This document shows, piece by piece, positions 8,967-19,495 of a stretch of 64,000 nucleotides of DNA (position 1 is the stretch's first letter; every line of letters begins with the position of its first letter). The stretch is from contig AP014718.1 of NCBI GenBank assembly GCA_002370555.1, positions 992,001 through 1,056,000 of the forward strand. The letters run 5' to 3'. The notes under the pieces were generated by a model that worked only from the letters and a program-made list of their open reading frames with translations, had not been told where the DNA came from and searched no databases. This DNA comes from Arthrobacter sp. Hiyo4. GTDB lineage: Bacteria; Actinomycetota; Actinomycetes; Actinomycetales; Micrococcaceae. Both the position numbers and the translations under genes were made by a program.

Positions 8967-9398
8967 GTGAAGACTCTCTACACTGCCGAGGCCCTGGCCT
9001 CCGGCGAAGGCCGCGACGGCAACGCACGCACCAATGACGGCAAGCTGGATGTCAGTCTTGCCAGCCCCGTGGAACTGGGCGGTGACGGCCAGGGAACCAA
9101 CCCGGAACAGCTTTTTGCCGCCGGTTACGCGGCGTGCTTCCACTCGGCCCTCCGCCTCGTGGGGCGCAAGGAGCGCGCAGACCTGACCGATTCAGCCGTG
9201 GCGGCCAAGATCCACTTTGGCGCGCTGAACGACGGCGTGGGCTACGGACTCGCTGCTGAACTGGAGATCGCGGTTCCGGCCCTGGATCTCGCCACGGCCG
9301 AGTCCCTGGTGGCCAAAGCGCACCAGATCTGCCCCTATTCCAACGCCACCCGCGGAAACATAACCGTTGACATCAAGATCCTGGAGTTTGCAGCATGA
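8967..9398 (+). CDS. ohr: Organic hydroperoxide resistance protein (Ohr)
   Basis: Thiol peroxidase of the Ohr/OsmC superfamily that reduces organic and fatty-acid hydroperoxides. The protein is intact at 143 residues. The catalytic pair is C57 (YAACFHSAL) and C122 (HQICPYSNATRGN), with R16 as the probable active-site arginine. The start is GTG 8967. Its stop overlaps the ATG of the next oxidoreductase gene by four bases, so the oxidoreductase may be co-expressed with the peroxide response. Confidence 0.93.
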   Translation: MKTLYTAEALASGEGRDGNARTNDGKLDVSLASPVELGGDGQGTNPEQLFAAGYAACFHSALRLVGRKERADLTDSAVAAKIHFGALNDGVGYGLAAELEIAVPALDLATAESLVAKAHQICPYSNATRGNITVDIKILEFAA

Positions 9399-10416
9399 GC
9401 CTGACCTTGGCACTTCCAACATCCAGCCGCGAAATCCACCTGGCCTCACGTCCGGTAGGTCGTCCCGTTCCCGAAAACTTCCGGCTGGCAGAGTCACTGC
9501 TGCCGGAGCTTCAGGACGGCCAGATCCTGGTCCGCAACCTCTACATCTCCGTGGACCCCTACATGCGCGGACGTATGAACGACGTCAAGTCGTATTCCGC
9601 GCCGTTCGCGCTGGATGCAGCGCTCGACGGCGGCGCCATCGGTGAGGTCATCGCGTCCAGGGCCGAGGGGCGGAAGGTGGGGACGCCGTCGTTCATCAGC
9701 TGGGCTGGCGGGAATTCGCGGTCCTGGACGCAGACGCAACCTCGGTTGCCCGCACGGACCTTGCGCCGGCGTCGGCGTTCCTTGGTGCGCTGGGCATGAC
9801 CGGCCTGACGGCGTATGCCGGCCTGCTCAAAGTGGCGGAGTTCAAACCTGGCGATGCCGTGTTCGTGTCAGGTGCGGCGGGTGCCGTGGGCTCTCTTGTG
9901 GGCCAGATCGCCAAGGCGATGGGCGCTTCCAGGGTCATCGGCAGCGCGGGAACCGCGGAGAAAGTGGCCCGGCTCCTGGAACTGGGCTTCGACGCCGCGT
10001 TCAACTACAACGACGGGCCGGTGCGGGAACAGCTTGTCCAGGCCGCAGGACCCGCAGGTATTGACGTGTACTTCGACAACGTGGGCGGCGATCACCTGGA
10101 GGCAGCCCTGGCGGTCCTGAATGTGGGCGGCCGTGTGGCCATGTGCGGCGCGATAGCCCAGTACAACTCCACCGAACCCACGCCGGCGCCGCGGAACCTC
10201 GCCCTTGCCATCGGCAAGCAGCTCACCCTGCGGGGATTCCTGGTCAGCGGACAGCGCCAGCACAGCGCTGAATTTTTCGGCAAGATGTCAGCCTGGCTGG
10301 CGGAAGGTTCAGTCCGGTATGACGAGACCGTGGTGGACGGGCTGGAGAATGCGCCCCAGGCTTTCATGGATCTGCTCGACGGTGCGAACACCGGCAAGAT
10401 GCTGGTGCGCCTCTGA
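9395..10416 (+). CDS. NADP-dependent MDR oxidoreductase, CurA/leukotriene-dehydrogenase-like (frameshift)
   Basis: Zinc-independent medium-chain reductase, 340 residues after restoring one G in the run at 9679-9682. The N-terminal domain has NLYISVDPYMRGRM, characteristic of the NADP-dependent alkenal/one oxidoreductase branch, and the Rossmann domain has GAAGAVGSLVGQ and YFDNVGG. Such enzymes reduce alpha,beta-unsaturated carbonyls, which fits its position after ohr because lipid peroxidation yields such products (inference). It ends 12 bases before a palindromic repeat. Confidence 0.88.
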
Positions 10417-10428
10417 ACCGTCCCCACC

Positions 10429-10483
10429 AGCGCGAACGGACACTTGGGGCCCCACCCGGAGGCCCCAAGTGTACGTTCGCGCT
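10429..10483. repeat. Palindromic repeat, module-2 hairpin, copy D
   Basis: A 23-base arm (10429-10451, starting AGCGCGAACGGACACTTGGG) pairs with 10461-10483 with one mismatch around a nine-base loop. The arm start matches module 2 at 8340 and 57413-57432. It may act as a terminator for the upstream oxidoreductase gene. The remaining 230 bases before the next gene show no clear promoter motif to me. Confidence 0.85.
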
Positions 10484-10714
10484 TAGTGGATGGGTGAGGA
10501 CTGGCCGCCTTGTACTGGTTGGTAACAAATTCTCAACAATCTTCAGGATCCGGCGCCAATGTGGTAGCGGATGTGCTGCAGGCCACTAGTGTTGGTTCTA
10601 TCAGAGCGCTTCGGCGCAGTGCTGCGGACTGTCAGTGAAAACAGAATTTCAGGGTTGAAACAGACACTCATTGAATTCACGTCGTAGCGCCTCTCTCTTC
10701 ATCCTGGAGGAATC

Positions 10715-11820
10715 TTGAAGACATCACTGCGTGCACACCTCAAGCGCGGTTCGGTTGCAAGCGTGGCCACCATGGGTGCTACTGCACTCCTGCTGACCGG
10801 CTGCGGCGCGGCACCTGACGCCGGTAGCCCACCGCGACGGCCACAGACTACACCGGTTGCATCGTTTCCGACTCCGGCGGATTCGATGACCAGTCGTTCA
10901 ACCAGTCCTCCTACGATGGACTGAAGAAGGCTGAGAAGGACCTGGGCATCAAAGTCAACCAGGTCGAGTCCAAGACCAACAACGACTATGAGCCAAACCT
11001 CCGTGCCATGGTTGCCGCCAACTGCGACCTCACCCTGACCATCGGCTTCCTGTTGGGTGACGCCACGAAGACCCAGGCCGCGGCAAACCCGGAGAGCCAC
11101 TTCGCCATCATCGACTTCGGCTACGACACGCCCATCAGCAACGTCAAGCCCATCATCTACGACACCGCCCAGGCTGCGTTCCTGGCCGGTTACCTCGCTG
11201 CTGGCACCACCAAGACCGGAACCGTGGCCACCTTCGGCGGCATCAAGATCCCCACGGTCACCATCTTCATGGACGGCTATGCCGACGGCGTGAAGTACTA
11301 CAACGAGAAGAAGGGCACCAGCGTCAAAGTCCTTGGCTGGGACAAAGCCTCACAGGACGGCAGCTTTACCGGTGACTTCGAAAAGCAGGACGTCGGCAAG
11401 CAGCTCACCCAGAACTTCCTGGACCAGGGCGCGGACATCGTAATGCCCGTAGCTGGTCCGGTGGGCAAAGGCGCAGGCGCGGCCCTGAACGAGGCGAAGG
11501 CGGCCGGCAAGGACGTCAAGATGATCTGGGTCGACTCCGATGGCTTCCTCACCGCACCGGAATACAAGGACATCATGCTGTCCTCGGTCATGAAGCTTAT
11601 GGGCGAGGCCGTTGAGACCGTGGTGAAGGAAGACAAGGAAGGCAAGTTCACCAACACCCCCTATGTGGGCACATTGGCGAACGACGGCGTACAGCTGGCA
11701 CCGTTCCACAGCTTCGACTCCCAGGTCTCTGCCGATCTGAAGTCCGAGCTGGACCAGCTCAAGAAAGACATCATCGACGGCAAGCTGAAGGTCGAGTCAG
11801 CGGCAAGTCCCAAGGTATAG
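10715..11820 (+). CDS. BMP-family ABC substrate-binding lipoprotein, nucleoside type (frameshift)
   Basis: Surface lipoprotein that captures the substrate, probably nucleosides, for the ABC transporter encoded next. TTG 10715 is preceded by GGAGG; the signal peptide ends in the lipobox LLTGC. Restoring one C at 10828-10830 joins it to the mature BMP domain: VSDSGGFDDQSFNQ, GFLLGDAT, AGYLAAGTTKTGTVATFGG, MPVAGPVGKGAG and MIWVDSDGF, for 368 residues. BMP proteins such as PnrA and the RnsB/BmpA types bind purine nucleosides. The neighbours cdd, deoA and add support a nucleoside substrate. Confidence 0.9.
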
Positions 11821-11994
11821 TCATCCTCGCCAAGCGCCGCCCCGGATGGTCATCGACTGCCCGGGAGGTGGCGCTTTGCGTTGCTATGCATGCCTCCGCG
11901 CTACCGCCCACCCGAGGCTGCAGGCACTAGGCTGGTGCTGCAGCCTCATATCCCGTCCGGTTCCTGTCCGGACGCCTCGAGATTGGTCAGAGTT

Positions 11995-13592
11995 TTGAAA
12001 CTTGAACTCAGAGGGATCACCAAACGCTTCGGCTCCCTGCTCGCCAACGACCACATAGACGTGGTGGTTGAACCCGGACAGATCCACTGTCTGCTGGGCG
12101 AGAACGGGGCCGGCAAATCCACCCTGATGAATGTGCTGTACGGGCTCTACGAGCCCTCCGAGGGCGAAATCCTCATCGACGACAAACCCGTTTTCTTCCG
12201 CGGTCCCGGCGACGCCATGGCCGCAGGCATCGGGATGGTGCACCAACACTTCATGCTGGTGCCGGTCTTCACCGTCGCGGAGAACGTGGCCCTTGGCGCC
12301 GAGACCACAAAGGCCGTCGGCTTCCTCAACCTGGAGGACACCCGCCGGAAGATCAAGGAAATCTCGGACCGCTACGGGTTCGCCGTCGATCCGGACGCCC
12401 TCGTTGAGGACCTACCCGTCGGTGTCCAGCAGCGCGTGGAAATTATCAAAGCCCTGGTCCGTGACGCCAGGGTCCTGATCCTGGATGAACCAACGGCAGT
12501 GCTGACGCCGCAGGAAACCGACGAGCTACTGGACATCATGCGCCAACTCAAGTCCGGCGGCACGTCGATTGTGTTCATCTCGCACAAGCTGCGCGAGGTG
12601 AAAGCCGTCTCGGACACCATCACCGTGATCCGGCGCGGCAAGGTCGTGGGGTCAGCCGATCCAGGCGACTCCACCACGGCGCTGGCCTCTATGATGGTGG
12701 GCCGCGCCGTCAGCCTCACACTGGACAAGGCCCCGCCAAACCTTTAGAGAAGACCTTCCAGGTCAAGGACCTTACCGTCATCGCTCCGAACGGGCAGCAC
12801 ACCGTCGACGGCATCAGCTTCGACATTGCCCGTGGCGAGATCCTTGCCGTCGCGGGCGTCCAGGGCAACGGCCAGACCGAGCTCACCGAGGCCATCCTCG
12901 GACTGCAGGAGCGCGTGCAGGGCTCCATTCTCCTGGATAACGTGGAACTCGTGGGCCGCAGCGTGAAGGACGTCCTCAATGCCGGTGTCGGCTTCGTCCC
13001 GGAAGACAGGTCTGTTGATGGCCTGATCGGCACGTTCTCGATTGCCGAAAACCTGATCCTTGACCGGTACGATCAGCCGCCGTTTGCCAAGGGCATCAGC
13101 ATGAGTCCGGCGAAGGTCCTGGAGAACGCCAAATCACGGATCGACGAGTTCGATGTCCGGACGCCCTCAGGCCTGCTGGCGGCCGGCACGCTCTCGGGCG
13201 GCAATCAACAGAAAGTGGTCATGGCACGGGAGCTGTCCCGGCCGCTGCGGCTCTTCATTGCCTCGCAGCCCACCCGGGGTGTGGACGTCGGGTCCATCGA
13301 GTTCCTGCACAAGCGGATCGTGGCTGAACGTGATCAGGGCACACCGGTCATGATCATCTCCACCGAACTGGATGAGGTCATGGAACTCGCCGACCGTATC
13401 GCCGTGCTCTACAAGGGCAAACTGGTGGGAATTGTTCCCGCAGGAACCGGACGCGACGTCCTGGGCCTGATGATGGCAGGGATCTCACCGGAAGATGCCG
13501 CCAGGGCAGACAAAACTAGCGCAGACAAGACTGACTCCGCTGCCTCGGAACACCGTGCAGCCTCCAGCCCCGAAGGAGGCGACCATGCCTGA
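11995..13592 (+). CDS. Nucleoside-type ABC transporter ATP-binding protein, two ABC domains (frameshift)
   Basis: Energises the BMP-linked importer. The first domain has Walker A GENGAGKST and Walker B ILDEPTAVL; its signature is degenerate (LPVGVQQRVEI). The second has a degenerate P-loop (VQGNGQTELTE), signature LSGGNQQKVV and a Walker B region ending ASQPTRGVDVG, as in RbsA/YufO-type proteins. One G is missing at 12735, which ends the first frame prematurely; corrected length is 532 residues. TTG 11995 (MKLELRGITKRFG) fits the family start. It overlaps the first permease gene by eight bases. Confidence 0.92.
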
Positions 13593-14949
13593 CGAGCATC
13601 ACCCTAAACACGCCGACAAGCCCGCGAAACCGCACGAACAGAGCGTAGCGGCGGAAGAAACCGCCGCTGTGGTGGCCGTCGACACGGCCGGCGGCGCCAT
13701 CAGCCCGTCGGCAGTGCCCGCCACCGCCCAAAGCGGGAAACTTCCGGCGGCCCGGACACCCTCATGCGGAAAATCTTCACCGGCAGCGGCATGGTCTCAG
13801 TCCTGGCGGTGCTGCTGGCACTCGTGATCGGCGGACTCCTGATTGCCGCCACGGACGAACGCGTCGGTGCCACCTCGTCGTACCTTTTCGCGCGGCCCAC
13901 CGATTTCCTTTCCGCGGTCTGGGACGCTGCGACCCGGTCCTACGTGGCGCTGTTCCAGGGGTCTGTCTTCAACCCCAGGGGTTCCAGCCTGGCCGTCCAG
14001 TTCGCGCCCCTGATGGAGACCCTTACCATCGCGACACCGCTTATCACGGCGGGACTGGGCGTTGCCCTCGCATTCCGGGCAGGCCTGTTCAACATTGGTG
14101 CCCAGGGCCAGATCATCATGGCAGGCATCCTGGCGGCCTGGGTTGGTTTTGCCCTGCATCTTCCCCTCGGCCTGCACCTGTTGCTGGTGCTGGTTGCGGG
14201 CATCGTGGGCGGCGCCCTCTGGGGTGGCCTGGTTGGCCTGCTCAAAGCCAGGACAGGTGCCCACGAAGTCATCGTGACCATCATGTTCAACTACATCGCC
14301 CTTTACCTCCTGCGGTACCTGCTGAACACGCCGGCGTTCCAGCGCCCGGGGGAGTCCAACCCGATCTCGCCCATTCTGGATCCCACGGCGATCTACCCCC
14401 AGATCTTCGGCTCGCAGTACCGCCTGCACCTTGGCTTTGTCCTGGCCATCGCGGCCACCGTCCTGGTGTGGTGGCTGCTGAACCGCTCCACCGTCGGCTT
14501 TGAATTCCGGGCCGTCGGGCCAACCCCAAGGCCGCGCTGACCGCCGGCATCAACGTCTCCCGGTCCACCATCCTGGTCATGGCCATTGCCGGTGCGCTGG
14601 CGGGAATGTCCGGTGTGGCCCAGGTGGCAGGCACGGAAAAGGTCCTGACAGACGGCGTCGCTGCAACGTACGGGTTTGACGCCATCACGGTGGCGCTGCT
14701 GGGACGTTCGACGCCGTGGGGCACCTTCGCTGCCGGCCTGCTGTTCGGCGCCTTCCGCGCCGGTGCCGTGCAGATGCAGATCCAGACCGGAACGCCCATC
14801 GACATCGTCCTGGTGGTCCAGTCGCTGATTGTCCTCTTTATCGCGGCCCCGCCGCTGGTGCGGGCAGTCTTCGGGTTGAACCCCCGCCGCAAGAAGCCGG
14901 CCAAGACCGGAAAAACCAGCAGGCAGCAACCACCGGAGGCGCAGCATGA
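13585..14949 (+). CDS. Nucleoside ABC transporter permease 1 (three frameshifts)
   Basis: YufP/BmpC-like membrane permease. The hydrophilic N-terminal 50 residues are His/Ala-rich, followed by about eight hydrophobic segments with FRAGLFNIGAQGQIIMAG, typical of the BPD_transp_2 family. One base is missing at each of GGG 13735-13737, GGG 14517-14519 and the A-run 14911-14915. Corrected length is 455 residues, ending NQQAATTGGAA at TGA 14947-14949 and overlapping the next ATG in ATGA style. As read, the third error runs the frame into permease 2, a false fusion. Confidence 0.88.
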
Positions 14950-16269
14950 GCGCAACAGCAACATCGCCCCTGCCGGGACGCGGAACGCCCGGAACATCGC
15001 CCCAGGCCGACGAGGCCCAGCCAACATCCGGCAAACCGGTGCTCTGGAAAACCCCGTCCTGCTCTCGGCGCTGGGAGTCGTCGCTTTTGTTTTCTTCGGC
15101 CTGATGGGATCAGCGCAGACCGCAAGGTTCGGAATTTCCACCGGCGGGGATTTTTTCCAGCTGCCCACGCTGGAAATTCCTGCAATGCCTGGCGGCATCG
15201 TCCTCTCGGTCCTGATGCTAGGGCTCGCGGCCTATGCCGTCTATCTGAAGACCAAGGCCCGGCCCACGCCGGCGTGGCTGACCGTCACTTTTACGGTGCT
15301 GTTTGTGGCGGCCTTCCTCATCTGGGTGGTGGGCGGTGCCCGGACGCCCAGCATTTCGCTGGCCGGACTCATCGCCGGTTCGGTCACCCTGGCCGTCCCG
15401 CTGGTGTTCGGCTCTTTGTCCGGCGTGCTGTGCGAGCGGGTCGGGGTAGTCAACATCGCCATCGAAGGCCAACTCCTGGGCGGAGCCTTCACCGCGGCAA
15501 TCGTGGCCAGCATTACGCAGAACCCCTTCGTGGGCCTGCTCGCGGCCGCTGTGGCCGGTGCGGCGGTGTCCATGGTGCTTGCGGTGTTCAGCATCAGGTA
15601 CCTGGTCAACCAAATCATCGTCGGCGTGGTGCTCAACGTCCTGATTTCCGGCGTCACCGGCTTCCTGTTCAGCACTGTTATGCAGGCGGACAAAGCCAAG
15701 TTCAACTCACCGCCCGGCCTGGACATCGTCCAGATTCCCATCCTCTCCGGAATCCCGATCCTCGGCCCATCCTGTTCAAGCAGTCGCTGGTGGGCTACCT
15801 GATGTACGTCGCCGTCATCGTTGTCTGGGTTGGACTGTTCAAAACCAAGTGGGGCCTGAGGGTACGCGCTGTGGGTGAACACCCGCAGGCAGCCGACACG
15901 ATGGGCATCAAGGTCAACGCCACGCGCTTCTGGAACGTGACCCTGGGTGGTGCCATCGCCGGCATCGGTGGCTCGTTCTTCACGCTCGTGGCGATCGACA
16001 GCTTCACGAAGGAAATCTCCGGCGGACGAGGCTTCATCGCACTCGCCGCGCTGATCTTCGGACGCTGGAACCCGATCGGCGCGTTCTTCGCCGCCCTGCT
16101 GTTCGGCTTTGCAGACAACCTGCAGAGCATTGTGACCATCATCGGCACCCCGGTGCCGAGCCAGTTCATGGCCATGCTGCCCTACCTGGTGACGGTGCTG
16201 GCCGTGGCCGGGCTGGTGGGCAGGTCCCGGCCACCGGCAGCCAGCGGCATCCCGTACGTCAAGGGTTGA
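14946..16269 (+). CDS. Nucleoside ABC transporter permease 2 (two frameshifts)
   Basis: YufQ/BmpD-like partner permease, 441 residues after restoring one C at 15052-15055 and one at 15766-15768. It has a low-complexity N-terminus, about ten hydrophobic segments, the family motif ERVGVVNIAIEGQLLGGAF and GEHPQAADTMGI in the coupling region. With the BMP lipoprotein and the double ATPase it completes the importer. The stop overlaps the start region of cdd. Confidence 0.88.
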
Positions 16270-16678
16270 CGGCCGTGGAACAGAACGCCGTCGACTGGCA
16301 GGCGCTGGAGGCCGCGGCCGTGGATGCCATGAAAAACGCCTACGCCCCGTATTCGAAGTTCCCGGTGGGGCCGCGGCCCTCACCGAGTACGGGCGGATCG
16401 TCAGCGGCTGCAACGTGGAAAATGCCAGCTACGGGCTCACGCTCTGCGCCGAGTGCGCGCTGGTGGGAAACCTGCACATGACCGGCGGCGGGTTGTTGCG
16501 CGCCTTCTACTGTGTAGACGCCGCGGGCAACGTGCTGATGCCGTGCGGCCGCTGCCGGCAGCTTCTCTATGAATTCCGCGCGCCTGGCATGGAGCTTATG
16601 ACCACCCAAGGAATCAAAACCATGGACCAGGTGCTGCCCGACGCCTTTGGTCCCCAAAACCTGGAGGATCCAAGGTGA
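16266..16678 (+). CDS. cdd: Cytidine deaminase (frameshift)
   Basis: Deaminates cytidine and deoxycytidine to the uracil nucleosides. Restoring one G at 16367-16370 gives 137 residues. The zinc and catalytic motifs are CNVENASYGLTLCAECA (normally C/H-A-E) and PCGRCRQ, with three cysteine ligands as in the homotetrameric type. The start may be TTG 16266, overlapping the permease stop, or GTG 16275. The end overlaps deoA by four bases, so cdd and deoA appear translationally coupled. Confidence 0.9.
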
Positions 16679-17985
16679 CACAGGCAACTGAGGCATTCGA
16701 CGCCGTCGACATCATCCGCACCAAGCGGGACCGGGGCGCCCTGAGCCCGGAGCAGATCGACTGGACCATTGACGCGTACACCCGCGGGGTCATCGCCGAC
16801 GAACAGATGGCCGCGTTGAACATGGCCATCCTGCTCAACGGCATGGACCGCGCCGAAATTTCGCGCTGGACGGCGGCGATGATCGCCTCGGGCGAACGGA
16901 TGGACTTCGGCGGCCTTCGGCGGCCCGACGGCGGTGTGAAGGCTACCAGCGACAAGCATTCCACCGGGGGAGTGGGGACAAGATCACGCTGCCGCTGGCA
17001 CCGCTGGTGGCAGTGTTCGGCGTGGCGGTGCCGCAGCTGTCCGGCCGCGGGCTGGGCCACACCGGCGGCACCCTGGACAAGCTGGAATCGATCCCCGGCT
17101 GGCGGGCGGCCCTGAGCAACGACGAAATGATGGCGCAGCTTCAGGACGTGGGCGCCGTGATCTGCGCTGCCGGGGCGGGGCTGGCGCCGGCGGACAAGAA
17201 GCTCTACGCACTGCGGGACGTCACCGGCACGGTCGAGGCGATCCCGCTGATCGCCTCCTCGATCATGAGCAAGAAGATCGCCGAAGGCACGGGGTCCCTG
17301 GTCCTGGACGTGAAGGTGGGCAGCGGAGCCTTTATGAAGGACGAGGCCCGGCACGCGAACTAGCCGAAACGATGGTGGCACTCGGCAAGGATGCGGGAGT
17401 GAACACCGTGGCCCTGCTGACTAACATGAGCACCCCGCTTGGCCTCACGGCAGGCAATGCGATCGAGGTGGAGGAGTCCGTGGAGGTCCTGGCTGGCGGC
17501 GGCCCGGAAGACGTCGTCGAACTCACCGTACGGCTGGCCGAAGAGATGCTGGCCTGCGCTGGCGTGCACGACGCCGATCCGCGCGCCGCATTGAAGGACG
17601 GCCGGGCCATGGACGTCTGGAACCGGATGATCGAAGCGCAGGGCGGAGATCCGCGCGCCAAGCTGCCGGTCGCCAAGGAATCCGAGGTCATCTACGCCCG
17701 GCCGACGGTGTCCTGGTGGGGCTCGATGCCTTGGCAGTGGGCGTTGCGGCGTGGCGCCTCGGCGCGGGACGTGCCCGCAAGGAAGACGCCGTCCAGGCCG
17801 GTGCAGGGATCCGCATGCATGCAAAGCCCGGTGCCACGGTCCGTGCCGGCGAGCCGCTGATGACGCTGCTCACGGACACGCCGGAAAAGTTCGCACGGGC
17901 CAAGGAATCCCTTGAACACGCCGTCACGGTTGCCCCGGAAGGGTCGCGTCCGGCCCAGCAGCTCATCATCGACCGAATCGCATAG
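16675..17985 (+). CDS. deoA: Thymidine phosphorylase (three frameshifts)
   Basis: Cleaves thymidine and deoxyuridine with phosphate, giving the base and deoxyribose-1-phosphate. The N-terminus [14 protein letters not shown], the [11 protein letters not shown] phosphate-binding signature, [17 protein letters not shown] and KVGSGAFM identify the family. One G is missing at each of 16974-16977, 17350-17351 and 17700-17701; corrected length is 437 residues. A short insertion (GGVKATS) precedes DKHSTGG, where relatives have a shorter loop. It lies within the nucleoside uptake operon. Confidence 0.9.
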
Positions 17986-17990
17986 GGACA

Positions 17991-18620
17991 ATGCAGGCCA
18001 TTAACGAATTCATCCTTGCCGCCGCCGGGCAGCCCTGGGTGCTCCTCCTTGTGCTGGCCTGCTGCCTGATCGACGGTTTTTTCCCGCCGATCCCCAGCGA
18101 ATCCGTGGTGGTGGGCCTGTCCGCCGTTGCCGCCACTGCGGACGTCCCCAATCCCTGGCTTCTGATGGCTGTCGCGGGCCTGGGCGCTTTCTCAGGCGAC
18201 AACATCGCGTACCTCATTGGTCGCCGGGTGGGTACCCGGCGCTGGCACTGGATGCGCGGACCGCGGATGCAAAGTGCCTTCCGCTGGGCAGGCGACGAGC
18301 TGAGGAAGCGGCCGGCGTCCCTCATCCTGGTGGCGCGGTTCATCCCTATCGGAAGGGTCGCCGTCAACCTCACGGCGGGCGTGACCCACTATCCGCACTT
18401 GCGTTTCGTCGGCCTGACGGTCCTTTCCGCCACGCTCTGGGCCTCCTACTCGGTGGGTATCGGGCTGTTCTTCGGCCAGTGGTTCGAAAACAACCATCTG
18501 CTCGGCGCGGCCATCGCAATCGTCTGCGCCGTGGGCCTTGGAATTGTGGTGGATCTGATCATCAACCGCATCCGGGGAAAGGTTCCTGTGGTGGAGCGGC
18601 TGAAGGATCCGGAAGCCTAG
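17991..18620 (+). CDS. DedA-family membrane protein 1
   Basis: Intact 209-residue polytopic protein. It shows the DedA/VTT pattern: two re-entrant hydrophobic stretches and the conserved LVARFIPIGRVAVNLTAG segment (family F/Y-x-P-x-x-R-motif). DedA proteins act in membrane homeostasis, and some relatives recycle undecaprenyl phosphate; which applies here is unknown. It is five bases after deoA and followed by a paralogue, so it is probably in the same transcript. Confidence 0.88.
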   Translation: MQAINEFILAAAGQPWVLLLVLACCLIDGFFPPIPSESVVVGLSAVAATADVPNPWLLMAVAGLGAFSGDNIAYLIGRRVGTRRWHWMRGPRMQSAFRWAGDELRKRPASLILVARFIPIGRVAVNLTAGVTHYPHLRFVGLTVLSATLWASYSVGIGLFFGQWFENNHLLGAAIAIVCAVGLGIVVDLIINRIRGKVPVVERLKDPEA

Positions 18621-18725
18621 GGTTTGCGTCGTCCGTGCGTAGCGGGCGGGGTCCCGGGCATGGGACACTGAAGAGCGACTTACGTCACTTCCGGCTGCAT
18701 CATTTCGTCTAGGAGCAAGACCCGC

Positions 18726-19495
18726 GTGGAGTTTATTAATGAGGCCGTGCTCCATGCAGCGGGCCAATGGTGGATCTATCCGGTCCTTCTTGTGTTCTTC
18801 TTCATCGACGGCTTCGCCATGGTGGTCCCCAGCGAGACGCTGATTGTGGCGCTGGCCGCGTTTTCCCGGCACAGCGGTGAACCGAATCTCTGGATCCTGG
18901 GCGTGACAGCACTGGTTGGTGCCATCGCCGGTGACAACATGGCCTTTATGCTCGGCCGCAGGATTGGCCTTGACCGCTGGAAGTGGATGCGGCGGCCCAA
19001 AGTGCAGAAGGCCTTCGGCTGGGCCCGCTATGAACTCGAAAAACGCGGCGCCGTCCTGATTTTCACGGCGCGCTACATTCCCTGGGGCCGGGTGGCGGTC
19101 AACTATGTGGCTGGCAGCACCGGCTTCGCGCACCGCCGGTTCTTCCTGCTGGACGCGTTCGCCTGCTTCACCTGGGTGGGGTACTCCATCGGCATCGGGA
19201 TCCTGGCCAGTTCCTTCCCTGGCTTCACAACAACCCGTTGCTCAGCGCCGGCATTGCTGTAGTGTTCGCGATCGTGCTGGGCATCCTGATCGACCACCTC
19301 CTTCGCTGGTGGCACAAGCACCTGGCCCGCAATGACGCCGAAACTGTGGATGAATGGCTCGATGGCGGCCCTGAGGGTTCCGTGCCCGCGCATACCCCGG
19401 CTTCGCCCCGCGGGCGCCCTCCCCGGCTGAGGCGGAGGTGCGCGGACAGTAGCGGCTGGCATAAGCCGCCTGCCGACCCTAAGGTTGGAACGTGA
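18726..19495 (+). CDS. DedA-family membrane protein 2 (frameshift)
   Basis: Paralogue of the upstream gene. It starts with GTG 18726 and has PSETLIVALAAF, GDNMAFMLGRRIG and TARYIPWGRVAVNYVAG. One C is missing at 19217-19219, after which the last helix (AGIAVVFAIVLGILIDHLL) is read. In that frame the gene ends at 19495, overlapping the add start by four bases, but the last 35 residues are Arg/Pro-rich. One more lost base would give an Ala/Pro/Glu-rich tail ending at TAG 19450-19452, so the exact end is uncertain. Confidence 0.82.

Noticed and set aside
14579..15802. Open frame fusing the end of permease 1 to most of permease 2
   Set aside because: It arises from lost bases in the A-run at 14911-14915 and the C-run at 15052-15055. 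Restoring them gives two permeases with the usual ATGA overlap.
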